NCBI RefSeq assembly: GCF_000621565.1
Contig: NZ_KK211306.1
Coordinates: 359,611-423,610, forward strand
DNA from: Butyrivibrio sp. LB2008
Lineage (GTDB): Bacteria > Bacillota > Clostridia > Lachnospirales > Lachnospiraceae
DNA: 64,000 nucleotides
Reading direction: 5' to 3'
In this document: positions 17,588 to 27,346 of the stretch, in pieces
How positions within the stretch are numbered: the first letter of the stretch is position 1
How the letters are laid out: each line of letters begins with the position of its first letter
The notes under the pieces: generated by a model
The model's database searches: none
Told to the model about the DNA's origin: nothing
The model's input: the letters and a program-made list of their open reading frames with translations, nothing else
Translations under genes and position numbers: made by a program

Positions 17588-18319
17588 TCAAAAGAAATCT
17601 GTACACAGATCAAGCTGCATGAAAGCGCTCATACCTTCCGAGCCCCCAAATCCATGCACGTCTGCCCCAACATTGCAGAAGCTGATCCGCATTCCGTCAT
17701 TAATCATCTCGTTATAAACAGGAGCAACGCAAAACTCATTATTATCCCTGATATCCTTTGCGATCATCCTGTATGCATATTTCACGAAGTCTGAACCTCT
17801 CTTAAAATTATAGATTCCAACAATCGCTTCGTTTGACATATCCTCTTTTTCCCTGACAAGCGTCACCTGTCCGTTCTCATCGTATTTGACATAACTCCAC
17901 TTAGGCTGAGTAGCCGGCGTTGTCATAATAAGTCCGTCATAGTCCCCCATCTCGTCAAGGTATGCATCTATATTGGTATCGACAACCTGATCACCGCTTG
18001 CGATCATCAGCTCATCATCATTATCTATAAATTCTTCAGCAAGAAGTACTGCCAAAGCATCCCCTTCCGTAGCTGCATCCGTAACTACGATTTCACAATC
18101 AGGAGCGATTTCTCTGAGAATACTGTCAAGTTCGAAACGTTCTATGTGATCTTCCCGGCAGACAAATATAAGTCTGTGTTCGCATTTGGGTCTGATATTT
18201 TGGGTCACATATTCGATCATCGGATGACCGAATATATCGGTAAGTGGCCTGGGTGTCTCATAAAGAGACTCTGTAAGTCTGTTCCCGCCACCTGCCATGG
18301 GAATTACAATATTAAGCAT
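17588..18319 (-). CDS. Sugar nucleotidyltransferase
   Basis: 243-residue NTP-transferase fold enzyme that would activate a sugar-1-phosphate (or related polyol/choline phosphate) to its NDP form for glycan synthesis. The N-terminal signature is IVIPMAGGGNRL with TPRPLTDIFGHPMIEYV (the Pro-Lys/Arg-Pro-Leu block of RmlA-like enzymes). A SGDQVVD segment holds the metal-binding Asp. The ATG at 18317-18319 follows GAAGGAAG. It starts 21 bp after the GT4 gene stop and precedes the WavE-like gene by 12 bp, so the three form one operon. The nucleotide and sugar cannot be told by eye. Confidence 0.85.
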   Translation of the reverse strand: MLNIVIPMAGGGNRLTESLYETPRPLTDIFGHPMIEYVTQNIRPKCEHRLIFVCREDHIERFELDSILREIAPDCEIVVTDAATEGDALAVLLAEEFIDNDDELMIASGDQVVDTNIDAYLDEMGDYDGLIMTTPATQPKWSYVKYDENGQVTLVREKEDMSNEAIVGIYNFKRGSDFVKYAYRMIAKDIRDNNEFCVAPVYNEMINDGMRISFCNVGADVHGFGGSEGMSAFMQLDLCTDFF

Positions 18320-18339
18320 TACTTCTTCCTTCGCTGAGA

Positions 18340-19416
18340 TTAACACATCTCCGATGCTGCATCTCTGTAAACCTTTTTAATACGCCTGCTGCTGTCCTCC
18401 CAGGTATTACCCGAAGCTACCGCTTCTACCGGGTCGTCCACAAGCCTGCAAATGCCCTCATAGATGTCTTCTTCATCGTAAGGGTCAAAATATATTGCTC
18501 TGTTGCCGAGAACTTCATGTGTATGCGGCAGATCTGCCGCCGCTACGGGAGTTCCGCAATTAAGCGCTTCAAGAGGAGATATTCCCGCTCCTTCAACAAA
18601 TGAAGGGCAAATGAAACCTTCCGACTCATTTACCATTGCCGCAAGATCAAGTCTGTCCCTGCAACCGGTGAAAAGAATCTCATCTTCATATTCCTCTATC
18701 TCATCGTACATGTCATCATACAAACTGCTCTTTCCTACGATCACAAGCTTGATGTTTGTGTCCCATCTTTCTTTGTACATAATATACGCATTTATGAGAC
18801 GTGAAAGATTTCTGTCCGACTGACTGTCCCCGACACAAAGTATAAACGGTGAATAACCAAGATCATACTTTCCCCTAACGTCAAGATCGTCAAGTTCATC
18901 ATCATCCATCCTTCTGAAATCCGATGCTACCGCATTTGAAACAACCTCAATCTTCTTCTGCGATACATCATATGTATTGGCTATATCGCGTCTGCTAAGA
19001 TTGGATATTGTAATAACTCTGTCCGCGTGCTTTGCGCAAAACGGGATCAAAAGTTTATTTTTAAAATACTCAACCTTATTTCCGTTATTCTTTTCATGTT
19101 CAAAAGAAATATCATTTATTGTACATACCACCGGGCATGGACTGTTAAACGGTACATAATGCAGAGTGTGGATAACATCCAGATCGTATTTATAACAAAA
19201 CTTTGTCAATTCAAAAATGTTTCTTGTAAAAGAATTACTACTCTTAAAAAAGACTAATTTAAATTTTCCTTTATATCTCGATACATCTGCATCCCTATCT
19301 ACAAATAGATAATAAACATCCCCCTTGTCAGGTTTGAGAGCATCTAAAATACCCCTGTAAAAACTCTCATCCTCGCTCGTGCCTCCGAGCATATGTGCAT
19401 CTATTCCTACTTTCAT
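18340..19416 (-). CDS. GT4-family glycosyltransferase
   Basis: 358-residue retaining glycosyltransferase with GT-B fold. The N-terminal half has VGIDAHMLGGTSE and an HTLHYVPF acceptor-side segment. The C-terminal half has FILCVGDSQSDRNLSRLI, the usual VSNAV element, and the donor-binding E-x7-E block EGAGISPLEALNCGTPVAAADLP. It is probably cytosolic, adding a sugar to a lipid-linked or exopolysaccharide precursor. It is the first gene of the three-gene operon. AAGGTGATTTAA precedes the ATG. Its transcript would carry a long folded leader (see 19480-19625). Confidence 0.9.
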   Translation of the reverse strand: MKVGIDAHMLGGTSEDESFYRGILDALKPDKGDVYYLFVDRDADVSRYKGKFKLVFFKSSNSFTRNIFELTKFCYKYDLDVIHTLHYVPFNSPCPVVCTINDISFEHEKNNGNKVEYFKNKLLIPFCAKHADRVITISNLSRRDIANTYDVSQKKIEVVSNAVASDFRRMDDDELDDLDVRGKYDLGYSPFILCVGDSQSDRNLSRLINAYIMYKERWDTNIKLVIVGKSSLYDDMYDEIEEYEDEILFTGCRDRLDLAAMVNESEGFICPSFVEGAGISPLEALNCGTPVAAADLPHTHEVLGNRAIYFDPYDEEDIYEGICRLVDDPVEAVASGNTWEDSSRRIKKVYRDAASEMC

Positions 19417-19479
19417 TTAAATCACCTTTATCAGATTTTTTTATTTATATAAGAAATCCCCTAATCTCTTATATGACTT

Positions 19480-19625
19480 GGCAAGATCCGCACCGTAAGC
19501 TTTGTATGTGGTATTGAGCTTATACAATTAGTTCTCAAATGTCTTTTGCGTCACAGGCTATCCTTTTCGGTAAGTTTCGGATTTTTTCAAAATCTCTCCT
19601 TACGGTGCGAAACACTTCTGCTTGC
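19480..19625 (-). ncRNA. Candidate structured leader RNA, GEMM-like signature
   Basis: On the minus strand, GGCAAG...CTTGCC and a perfect 10-bp GCACCGTAAG...CTTACGGTGC enclose about 100 nt just upstream of the GT4 operon. Inside are AAACTTACCGAAAAGG, then TGACGCAAAAG and ...GAACTAA. This order recalls c-di-GMP-I (GEMM) aptamers (AAAC, a GAAA loop, GACGCAAA, CUAA). Pairing of the internal hairpin is imperfect, so the class is only a suggestion. The outer stem is seen directly. Confidence 0.35.
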
Positions 19626-19943
19626 CCAGTCGTGTCCGTCGAGGTAAAAAAACTCGTTCCCCCAAGTTTTCTCTCTATATTTGAAATACCACATTACAAG
19701 TGCAAAAATTCTCTCTTTCCCATGTGAAGCACTCTGATACTCTCTCTTTATAAGCTATCTTTCTTAATGATTGTGTAACCTTTAATAAAATTCGTACACC
19801 TGTGAGCTGCTATATGCAAATATTCTGTTTTTGTTGTGTTTTGTTGTTGTCTATAATCAGATTATATACGATATACTTCACATTTGCAACATTTGTTTTA
19901 ACGTTTATGCACTTTTAGCTCAATTTCCGTCTCATTCAGTCAC

Positions 19944-19980
19944 ATAAAAAACCCGAGAAAGCGCTAACTCTCTCGGGTTT
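19944..19980 (-). terminator. Terminator of the DUF4832 gene
   Basis: ACCCGAGA / TCTCGGGT stem with a T run (TTTTTT) on the minus strand, just after the stop at 19998. Confidence 0.85.
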
Positions 19981-19997
19981 AGATCTAAAAGCAAATG

Positions 19998-21632
19998 TTA
20001 ACGAACTTCTTTTAATCCAGAACCGCCCTTGCTATTTCCGCCTGAAACTTTAATGGTACCAATCTTATTGGCACGAATGTTGGTATTAAAGCAATCAGGA
20101 TTAGCAAAACGAATACCTGTCTTTACAGAAGCATCTTCTGTATTTCTCTTATTTCTGATTCTTACATAAACTTCCCAGTTACCGGCTTCAATATCCGAAG
20201 GAACAGAGAATGTCCACTTATAATCCTTGGTTGCAAGAGACTTAAGATCGTTTGCATTGAATGAATCAACACTTGCTACATATGTCTTGTCACCCTTCTT
20301 AAGGATTACTTCTGTGTATTTCTTTGTAAGGAAGTTACCGAATCCGACATTCTTCATTGAACCGCTCATTGTGAATGTGCCGTCCTTGCTTACCTCTGAA
20401 GAAAGCTTTGATTCTTTTACAAGGATTCTGTATCCCATGTGGTCACGCATGAACTTTCTGTATGAATGATCAATATAAGGTGTAACATCTGATGCATCAA
20501 GCCCCTTAACAAGATCGGACTTTGATACGTCTACATGATTAAGCTCTTTGATAAGAACCTCATCCTCACTGTTAATATTGTGAAGATATGAAAGGTGTGT
20601 TCTGTAAAGCTCTGACATGAAGTTCTTGCCATTGTAGATTGGTGAACCATGAGACTTCAAAGTATCAAGATCTACATAAGCACACTCACCGCCGTAAGGA
20701 ACTTCCGAAAGCTTCTCAAGCATATCAATACCCTTATCACGTGTGATATAAGGCCATTCATTCTCATCACCGAATGTTCCGTAATCGGTAGATGTTCCGA
20801 GATATCCGTCATTATACATTCCAAGTCTTGAATTGAGCTTCAATGTACCGTTTGCAACTGCCTGATTGAATCCTTCAGCGTTGTTTGCATATCCGTAATA
20901 TCCCATGAGATGCTTAGGTGCTCTTACAAGAACTTTAATATCAGGATCGAGCTTGTTAAGCCATCTGTCGATTATGGCATTTGAGAACTGAGGATCGTAA
21001 TCGTTACATTCATCAATATCATACATGGATGAATGCATCTCACCCCAAGGTCCGAACATTCCACACTCAACCGCAAGTACAACATCTTTATTCTTATTTA
21101 TAACTTCGCTGAGCTGTTTGATATGCTGGCGAATAAGCTCTGTATTGTGATATACAGTGGAATCTCCGTCAAGAAGAAGTCCCGGCTCATTTCCTACTGT
21201 TCTGTCACTTGAATATGAGAATCTAAGCACAAGTGATGTTCCGTTCTTTCTCGCATTTGAAAGTGTCTGCTCAAATGCTTTAAGGAAGTTCGGATGTTCT
21301 GTCAGGTTCTTATTTCCTCCGCATCCGTTTGAATTATCATATCCATCCTTAGTAAAACTGTTTCCGCTAGAGAAATATCTGAGGTCGTACATGATACTGT
21401 ACATTCCTCCCTTAGGGTTAAGTACGGGACATGAAGATCCGTCTACCTTTACCCATGTATAAGGACATCTTCCTCTCTCAATATTGTCTGCAAGTTCATC
21501 TCCTTTATCTTCAAGGCGAATTGTAGATCCCAAAGATTCAGCTTTAATATCCAATGATCCTGCCTCGATTGTTGCACAGAACATTCCGAAGGCAAGAACC
21601 AAACTTAATAATCTTGTTCGTTTCTTAATCAT
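19998..21632 (-). CDS. Secreted DUF4874/DUF4832 protein, TIM-barrel-like
   Basis: 544-residue exported protein with a classical signal peptide (KKRTRLLSLVLAFGMFCATIEA). The main body (about 50-390) resembles the DUF4874/DUF4832 pair: NPKGGMYSIMYDLRYFS, LVLRFSYSSDRTVG, a VECGMFGPWGEMHSS segment with acidic residues where a barrel glycosidase would have its catalytic Glu, and DHMGYRILVKES. A beta-sandwich of about 110 residues follows (NVGFGNFLTKKYTEVILKK...), as in DUF4832. The function is not established; an extracellular glycan-active role is inference. It has AAAGGGG before the ATG and its own strong promoter. It is monocistronic. Confidence 0.85.
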   Translation of the reverse strand: MIKKRTRLLSLVLAFGMFCATIEAGSLDIKAESLGSTIRLEDKGDELADNIERGRCPYTWVKVDGSSCPVLNPKGGMYSIMYDLRYFSSGNSFTKDGYDNSNGCGGNKNLTEHPNFLKAFEQTLSNARKNGTSLVLRFSYSSDRTVGNEPGLLLDGDSTVYHNTELIRQHIKQLSEVINKNKDVVLAVECGMFGPWGEMHSSMYDIDECNDYDPQFSNAIIDRWLNKLDPDIKVLVRAPKHLMGYYGYANNAEGFNQAVANGTLKLNSRLGMYNDGYLGTSTDYGTFGDENEWPYITRDKGIDMLEKLSEVPYGGECAYVDLDTLKSHGSPIYNGKNFMSELYRTHLSYLHNINSEDEVLIKELNHVDVSKSDLVKGLDASDVTPYIDHSYRKFMRDHMGYRILVKESKLSSEVSKDGTFTMSGSMKNVGFGNFLTKKYTEVILKKGDKTYVASVDSFNANDLKSLATKDYKWTFSVPSDIEAGNWEVYVRIRNKRNTEDASVKTGIRFANPDCFNTNIRANKIGTIKVSGGNSKGGSGLKEVR

Positions 21633-21686
21633 ATTTTTCCCCTTTATATTTTAAATAATAAATCTACTATTCCATCATATGAATGA

Positions 21687-21715
21687 ATTATATCTGACGC
21701 CGAAAATAATTGCAA
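21687..21715 (-). promoter_or_regulatory. Sigma-A-type promoter of the DUF4832 gene
   Basis: -35 TTGCAA (21710-21715), 17-bp spacer, perfect -10 TATAAT (21687-21692) on the minus strand, about 55 bp before the ATG. Confidence 0.75.
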
Positions 21716-21856
21716 CAAACACTTTAACAAACATTTTCACATTTTTTAATGTGTTTGGAAAATATTTTTTCCGCACAACTATCGCGTTTTATCTAATACT
21801 ACATCGTTTAAGTAAAAAAAATTTATATTGTTTTTACTCAAATATGGTGCAAAATA

Positions 21857-21886
21857 TTGTCGCATCTGTTATGATGTATATATAAT
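21857..21886 (+). promoter_or_regulatory. Promoter of the XRE regulator gene
   Basis: -35 TTGTCG, 18-bp spacer, -10 TATAAT (21881-21886) on the plus strand, about 67 bp before the ATG. Confidence 0.6.
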
Positions 21887-21952
21887 GTTACATGTTTGTT
21901 ACGTTTATACTTCTATAAAATTTAAGAAAACGCCATAAAAGGAGGGGTTGCA

Positions 21953-22282
21953 ATGAAATCAGTAAGTGAAGTATATAATAATAATTTTGGAATCCGTCTT
22001 TCCAAATTAAGAATGCAAAAGGGAGTTTCGGCTCGTGACATGAGCCTTTCTATAGGACAGAACGCCGGTTACATCAATTGTATAGAAAATGGCAGATCAC
22101 TTCCTTCAATGAAAAATTTCTTCTTGATCTGCGATTACCTTGGTATCACACCAAACGATTATTTCAACTACCAGACTTCTTTTCCTAAGAAGCTGAGCAG
22201 TGCTGTAGATAATCTTTGCCATCTTGATGATGACAAATTATCTCACATCTCATCTGTAATCGAGTATATGGTAGCTAATTAA
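21953..22282 (+). CDS. XRE-family helix-turn-helix regulator
   Basis: 109 residues. One HTH_3/Cro-CI domain fills residues about 11-66 (FGIRLSKLRMQKGVSARDMS, then LSIGQNAGYINCIENGRSLPSM), followed by YFNYQ and a 35-residue helical tail. It has no ligand or peptidase domain. AAAGGAGGGG lies seven bases before the ATG. It is divergent from the DUF4832 gene over a 320-bp shared intergenic region and may act there. A strong terminator follows. The Tyr/Asn-rich recognition helix (NAGYINCIENGRS) resembles that of similar Lachnospiraceae regulators, but the target is unknown. Confidence 0.85.
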   Translation: MKSVSEVYNNNFGIRLSKLRMQKGVSARDMSLSIGQNAGYINCIENGRSLPSMKNFFLICDYLGITPNDYFNYQTSFPKKLSSAVDNLCHLDDDKLSHISSVIEYMVAN

Positions 22283-22324
22283 GTCACTCCAAATATAACG
22301 CTTTTTGGAGGATTATGGGGATAG

Positions 22325-22355
22325 AAAAGGTCTGCGTGTTATGCGCAGACCTTTT
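22325..22355. terminator. Bidirectional terminator
   Basis: AAAAGGTCTGCG / CGCAGACCTTTT stem with a 7-nt loop, between the convergent XRE and glycogen phosphorylase genes. Confidence 0.9.
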
Positions 22356-22364
22356 CGAATTTAA

Positions 22365-24683
22365 TCATTTAATCAATTCACATTTCCAGATGTCTCTGTT
22401 ATACTCTTCTATCGTCCTGTCAGATGAGAAGAAACCTGACTTTGCAATATTTACAAGCATCATCTGTCTCCATCTGTCTCTATCTTCATATGCTTCGAAT
22501 ATCTCATCTTTTTTCTCGATATAGCTCTCAAGATCAAGAAGCGTCATGAACCAGTCTTTGTTTAAAAGCTCATTGTAAAGTCTCTCAAGGTTCTCTTTAT
22601 GTCCGACCTTCAAACACTTTTTGCTTATGATAAAATCAACCGCCTCTTTTATGACAGGGCTCTTATCGTAATAATCCTTTGATACATAATCAGCTTTTTT
22701 GTAATGCTTGATAACTTCATCCGCGCTCGCACCGAAGATAAATATATTGTCATCTCCGACAAGTTCGTGAATCTCTACATTTGCTCCGTCATCCGTTCCA
22801 AGAGTCACGGCTCCGTTAAGCATAAACTTCATATTGCCGGTTCCCGAAGCCTCTTTGGAAGCAAGTGATATCTGCTCAGAAACATCACAGGCAGGAATAA
22901 GCTTCTCGGCGTATGACACGTTGTAATTCTGTGTCATAACGACTTTCATGTACTTATTTACATCCTTATCGTTGTTTATTATCTCCTGAAGAACAAGGAT
23001 CAGATGTATTATATCTTTTGCAATAACATAAGCAGGCGCAGCCTTTGCTCCAAATATAAATGTTATAGGTCTCTTCGGCTTCTTTCCGCCCTTTATTTCC
23101 AAATACTTATGTATTATGTAAAGAGCATTCATCTGCTGCCTCTTGTACTCATGAAGCCTCTTTACCTGAATATCAAAAATAGAATCAGGATTGATCTCAA
23201 TATTCTCATGCTCTTTGATATACTCGGCAAGCTCTGTCTTCTTAAGCCTCTTGATTTCTTCAAGCTTTTCAAGAGTAATCTGATCATCCTTGTATTCAAG
23301 GAGTTTCTCAAGTTTGGTTGCATCTTTCTTGTAACCGTCTCCGACAACATCCGACAAAAAATCTGCCAAAGGGTGATTACATGAAAACAGCCATCTTCTG
23401 AAAGTAATTCCGTTAGTCTTATTATTGAACTTATCGGGATATATCTTATAAAAATCTTTGAGCTCACTGTTTTTGAGTATCTCGGTATGAATTGCCGCCA
23501 CTCCGTTCACTGAGAATCCGTAATGGATATCAATGAATGCCATGTGAACTTTCTTTTCCTTGTCAATGATCTGAACCTTAGAGCTCTTGTACTTAGCTCT
23601 CACTCTCTTATCAAGCTCCTTGATGTAAGGAACAAGCTGAGGAACTACTTTCTCAAGATACTCAAGAGGCCATGTCTCAAGTGCCTCTGCAAGAATTGTG
23701 TGGTTTGTATAAGCGCATGTTTTGCTGACAACGCTTATTGCCTCATCCATGTTAAAAGCTTTTTCCTCAACAAGAATTCTCACAAGTTCGGGAATGATCA
23801 TTGTAGGATGTGTATCATTAATCTGTATGACCGCATGATTATGAAGTTCGTGAAGGTCATACTGACGCTCTTTCTGCTCTCTCAAGATAAGATGCGCGGC
23901 ATTTGATACCAGGAAATACTCCTGATAAATCCTAAGAAGATTTCCCGCCTGGTCCGAATCATCCGGATAGAGGAAAAGAGTCAGATTATTCTTAGTCTTG
24001 GTCTTATCGAAATTTATACCCTCTTTGACAAGACTCTCATCAACGGATTCTATATCAAAAAGTCTGAGTTTATTTACACCGGATCTGTATCCGACAATAT
24101 TCATGTTATAAAGGCGTGATACCACTTTCTTTTTGCCAAAAAAGATCTCAAATGTTGTATCTGTCTTCTCAAGCCAGCTGTTCTTTTCAATCCAGTCATT
24201 CTTCTCTTCTACCTGCAGATTGTCTTTAAAAACCTGCTTAAAAAGACCGAAATGATAATTAAGGCCTATTCCCTCTCCGGCAAGTCCGAGAGTCGTTATC
24301 GAGTCAAGGAAACATGCAGCAAGCCTTCCAAGTCCTCCGTTTCCAAGAGACGGTTCAGGCTCATACTCCTCGATTTTCGCAAGATCCTTGCCATTTTTCG
24401 CCATTATGTCTTTTATTCTGTCATATACACGTAAATTGATAAGATTGTTGGAAAGAAGCTTTCCAATCAAAAATTCCATAGATATGTAATATACTTTTTT
24501 CTCGCCGTTGCATAACTCAGTTACATCCATGAGACGGCCGGTCATCTCCAAAAGTACATAATAAGCTTCACGATCGGTGCAGTCTTTCAGCGACTTGCCA
24601 AATTGGTCTTTTGCAATCCCCTCAAGCTGCTCTTCAAGATTAAGAATCAGTACATCTCGCTGCATATTGGTATGCTTAGACAT
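22365..24683 (-). CDS. glgP: Glycogen/starch phosphorylase
   Basis: 772-residue GT35 enzyme releasing glucose-1-phosphate from alpha-1,4-glucans with pyridoxal phosphate as cofactor. Landmarks are the N-terminal [23 protein letters not shown], the central [28 protein letters not shown], and the PLP site [20 protein letters not shown], which contains the Lys that binds the cofactor. It is slightly shorter than the ~800-820 aa of enterobacterial enzymes and lacks no core block. Monocistronic, with GATAAGGAG before the ATG. With phosphofructokinase nearby it supports use of stored glycogen. Confidence 0.95.
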   Translation of the reverse strand: MSKHTNMQRDVLILNLEEQLEGIAKDQFGKSLKDCTDREAYYVLLEMTGRLMDVTELCNGEKKVYYISMEFLIGKLLSNNLINLRVYDRIKDIMAKNGKDLAKIEEYEPEPSLGNGGLGRLAACFLDSITTLGLAGEGIGLNYHFGLFKQVFKDNLQVEEKNDWIEKNSWLEKTDTTFEIFFGKKKVVSRLYNMNIVGYRSGVNKLRLFDIESVDESLVKEGINFDKTKTKNNLTLFLYPDDSDQAGNLLRIYQEYFLVSNAAHLILREQKERQYDLHELHNHAVIQINDTHPTMIIPELVRILVEEKAFNMDEAISVVSKTCAYTNHTILAEALETWPLEYLEKVVPQLVPYIKELDKRVRAKYKSSKVQIIDKEKKVHMAFIDIHYGFSVNGVAAIHTEILKNSELKDFYKIYPDKFNNKTNGITFRRWLFSCNHPLADFLSDVVGDGYKKDATKLEKLLEYKDDQITLEKLEEIKRLKKTELAEYIKEHENIEINPDSIFDIQVKRLHEYKRQQMNALYIIHKYLEIKGGKKPKRPITFIFGAKAAPAYVIAKDIIHLILVLQEIINNDKDVNKYMKVVMTQNYNVSYAEKLIPACDVSEQISLASKEASGTGNMKFMLNGAVTLGTDDGANVEIHELVGDDNIFIFGASADEVIKHYKKADYVSKDYYDKSPVIKEAVDFIISKKCLKVGHKENLERLYNELLNKDWFMTLLDLESYIEKKDEIFEAYEDRDRWRQMMLVNIAKSGFFSSDRTIEEYNRDIWKCELIK

Positions 24684-24766
24684 ATTGTTATCTCCTTATC
24701 ATATATATTCGTTACTTGTTTTCCTGTGAAGTTTTTACCCTTATATATTACCCCTATTAAACAAAT

Positions 24767-24798
24767 AAGGCTACCGGCGTTAAAAAACCGATAGCCTT
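24767..24798 (-). terminator. Terminator of the acidic repeat protein gene
   Basis: AAGGCTA(t)CGG / CCG(g)TAGCCTT stem, loop TTTTTTAACG, on the minus strand after the stop at 24818. Confidence 0.65.
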
Positions 24799-24817
24799 CA
24801 TTGATTCCATATGTTAT

Positions 24818-27031
24818 TTAACGATCAATGGCTTTTGATCCCTTATGTCTCTTAATTCTGATGCCACTGCCGCCCTTAATGGTTTCTTTTACATAAGAGT
24901 TTACGATAGCAAGATAGCTTGTTCTGTTATCTCTTGTATAGCTGTCTTCAAATGCCGCAAATTCTTCATCCTCATAAACCAAAGCAACTGCCTTGCCTTC
25001 AATAGTCTTCATGATGATCGTTTCCGTAGAACCTGCCCATACATATGTATAGTCATAATCTTCAGTATCGAGGAAGTTCTGCATATCTTTTGTTATTCCA
25101 TCGATTGCATCGTCTATGCTCATAATAGTAGGCGCAAGCTCTGCATTTGCAGAAGGAACGGTAAGAGCATCAACCTCAGCTTCAAGAACAGAGTCAAGTT
25201 TCTCTTCTGTCTTCTTAGCCACAGGTTGTACTACAGGCTGAATAACAGGCTCTGCAACAGGCTGTACCACAGGCTGGGCAATAGGCTTAGCAACCGGTTC
25301 AGGTCTTACATTCTTTACTTCTTCGAAAACAGGTGCTTCTTCAAATGCAAGTCTGTCTTCCTCTTCCGCTGCGGAGATCATTGCATCCATATCAAGTACA
25401 TTTGACTTTCTCTCAGATGATGCAAATGTATCCTCTGTACTTCTTATCTTATCTGTAGTGCGATTCTCTACATCGGTATTAACAGAAAGAGATTCAAATG
25501 CATCTTCCTGTCTCTCACTTCTGAACGCATCGCCAAGTCTCTCAGATCTAAATGCATCATTGCGCATTCCGGATCTCAATGTATCTTCGCGTCTGTCATT
25601 TCTGAATGTATCTCTGTCATTTCTGAATGTATCTCTGTCATTGTCGTTGCTGACAGAAAGTGATTCAAATGAATCATTAGGTCTCTCGGAACTCAATGTA
25701 TCCATGCCAAGGGAATCTGTACGAGCCGCAGAAACCTTGATAGGATAATCGGATCTGAATGCATGATCGTCTTCCTCAGATCTTATAGCATCTCTGTTGG
25801 CTCTTGCACGTGTAGTGTATGCCTTAGGCTCACGATCGGGCTCCTCTGACTTCATTACATCACTGAATCTTCTGCCTTCTCTAGATTCGGGAACTCTGGA
25901 TTCAAAGCCGAAATCATCATTCTTTAATGCATCGCTGAATTTCTCTGTTGGTCTCTTAGCCGCAAAAGGCTTAACTGTGTAGTCAGCCCCTGACTCTTCT
26001 GCCTTGATGGCATCTTCATATACTCTGTCAGGTCTTGCCGCAGAAGGCTTAACTGTGTAATCAAATTCTTCTACATTTATCTTATCGTCACGTCTTCTGT
26101 CGATTCTTGTGCTTGTGGCAGAAGGAGCTGAAGGCTCGGGTGCTCTGTCAAACTCTTCAACTCTTATCTCATCGTCAAATCTTCTTCCGACTCTGGGCTC
26201 CGAAGGTCTTGCAGGTCTGTCGAACTCTTCAATCTTGATCTCATCATTGATATTTCTCTCAGGTCTTGCTTCCGCACGTTCCGCACGTATAGGAGCTCTG
26301 TCAAACTCTTCAATCTTTATTTCATCATCAAAGCCGCTTGAATCAATAGGATTCTCATCAAAATCAAAATCATCCTCGTCATCAAAAGCTTCTTTTTCTG
26401 TATGTTCAATAGAAGTCTCAACTTTAAAGTCGGGCTTCCCATCTCTGATCATATTATTATCTGCCCTGTCACTTCTTCCGGCAGCGGGATTTGCGATATC
26501 CTTGGGCGCTTCTTCTTTCATTTTCTCTTTAGCAGCTTTTTCCTTAGCAAGGAATTCGCCTATATAATCAGGCATCTCTCCGCCGTTGTCTTCTTCGGCC
26601 TCTTCAAGTTCACTGCTATCAATGGGAATATCAAATACATTTTCCGGCATTTCTGCTTTTATTGATGCCATCATTGCATCAATATCAGATAAATTTACAT
26701 CATCCAAAGGTGTTTCAAAGCTTCCATCCATATTCTTCACAGGCTTATCCTCTACAAACTTGTCATTTGTTGACATATTTGACATTGCTTTGCTTATATT
26801 AACAATTTCTGCCCCCTCAGAACGGTTTTCTGTTCTCTCCCCCGGAAATTCGGCAAAAATATCTGATGTTCTCATTGAAGTCCCTCCTTGGGAAGATTCA
26901 TTTTTATTTTCTGAAGACGGATAATCTTCTATAAAATCATCTTCATCTTCCATGTTTGCAAGAAGGTCATCAACAAAAACCGTTGACATTTCCTGTCCGT
27001 TTAAATAGTCCTTATTTCTCATGCCTTCCAT
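24818..27031 (-). CDS. Large disordered acidic repeat protein, unknown function
   Basis: 737 residues from the ATG at 27029-27031 with AAAGGAG upstream. There is no signal peptide or TM, so it is cytoplasmic. Residues about 1-600 are predicted disordered and strongly charged. They contain repeated motifs DDEIKIEEFDRAP / NDEIKIEEFDRPA / DDEIRVEEFDRAP / DDKINVEEFDYTV, then DTFRNDR and DAFRSER units. A Pro/Val/Gln-rich linker (PIAQPVVQPVAEP) leads to a C-terminal folded domain of ~110 residues (SIDDAIDGITKDMQNFL...WAGSTETIIMKTIEGKAVALVY). The layout suits a scaffold or condensate-type protein whose acidic peptides recruit a partner. I do not recognise the family. It sits between glycogen phosphorylase and phosphofructokinase. 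Confidence 0.75.
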   Translation of the reverse strand: MEGMRNKDYLNGQEMSTVFVDDLLANMEDEDDFIEDYPSSENKNESSQGGTSMRTSDIFAEFPGERTENRSEGAEIVNISKAMSNMSTNDKFVEDKPVKNMDGSFETPLDDVNLSDIDAMMASIKAEMPENVFDIPIDSSELEEAEEDNGGEMPDYIGEFLAKEKAAKEKMKEEAPKDIANPAAGRSDRADNNMIRDGKPDFKVETSIEHTEKEAFDDEDDFDFDENPIDSSGFDDEIKIEEFDRAPIRAERAEARPERNINDEIKIEEFDRPARPSEPRVGRRFDDEIRVEEFDRAPEPSAPSATSTRIDRRRDDKINVEEFDYTVKPSAARPDRVYEDAIKAEESGADYTVKPFAAKRPTEKFSDALKNDDFGFESRVPESREGRRFSDVMKSEEPDREPKAYTTRARANRDAIRSEEDDHAFRSDYPIKVSAARTDSLGMDTLSSERPNDSFESLSVSNDNDRDTFRNDRDTFRNDRREDTLRSGMRNDAFRSERLGDAFRSERQEDAFESLSVNTDVENRTTDKIRSTEDTFASSERKSNVLDMDAMISAAEEEDRLAFEEAPVFEEVKNVRPEPVAKPIAQPVVQPVAEPVIQPVVQPVAKKTEEKLDSVLEAEVDALTVPSANAELAPTIMSIDDAIDGITKDMQNFLDTEDYDYTYVWAGSTETIIMKTIEGKAVALVYEDEEFAAFEDSYTRDNRTSYLAIVNSYVKETIKGGSGIRIKRHKGSKAIDR

Positions 27032-27126
27032 GTCTCGTCTCCTTTCGAGCGTCATATATCAAACGATATTTCCCCCGTTTAAATATATTATCATTTATTT
27101 CTGTTAGATTTTACAGTAAATTTTCT

Positions 27127-27168
27127 ATAAATTCTTGCTTATCTGGCATAAATTCTTGCTTATCTGGC
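27127..27168. repeat. Perfect 21-bp tandem duplication
   Basis: ATAAATTCTTGCTTATCTGG(C) twice without a gap, about 95 bp upstream of the acidic repeat protein start. It may be a regulator binding pair at two-turn spacing or a slippage product. The rest of the 315-bp gap (27032-27346) shows no gene. Confidence 0.7.
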
Positions 27169-27346
27169 ACTCATTCAAGAAAGTCTACCGCAAAACCTTC
27201 CCCATAACAGCATATTACGTATAAATTAATTGTGCAACAACAAAACATTAACATTCTAACATGACCTTCCATATAAATCAATGTTAAAACGTTAATGTCT
27301 TGTTTTATGGGCTTTTCAGCCCTCATTATTAAATTAAAAACACTGT

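Larger units (their letters stand above)
19417..19997. other. Gene-free gap (581 bp)
   Basis: Apart from the folded leader at 19480-19625 and the terminator at 19944-19980, this AT-rich gap shows no credible ORF. A strong promoter for the GT4 operon was not found. GTTACAC and TTATAAA near 19740-19790 are too far apart to be convincing. Confidence 0.6.

Noticed and set aside
24845..25405. 186-codon Cys/Arg-rich plus-strand ORF
   Set aside because: It is antisense to the folded end of the acidic repeat protein, and shows no RBS or domain.
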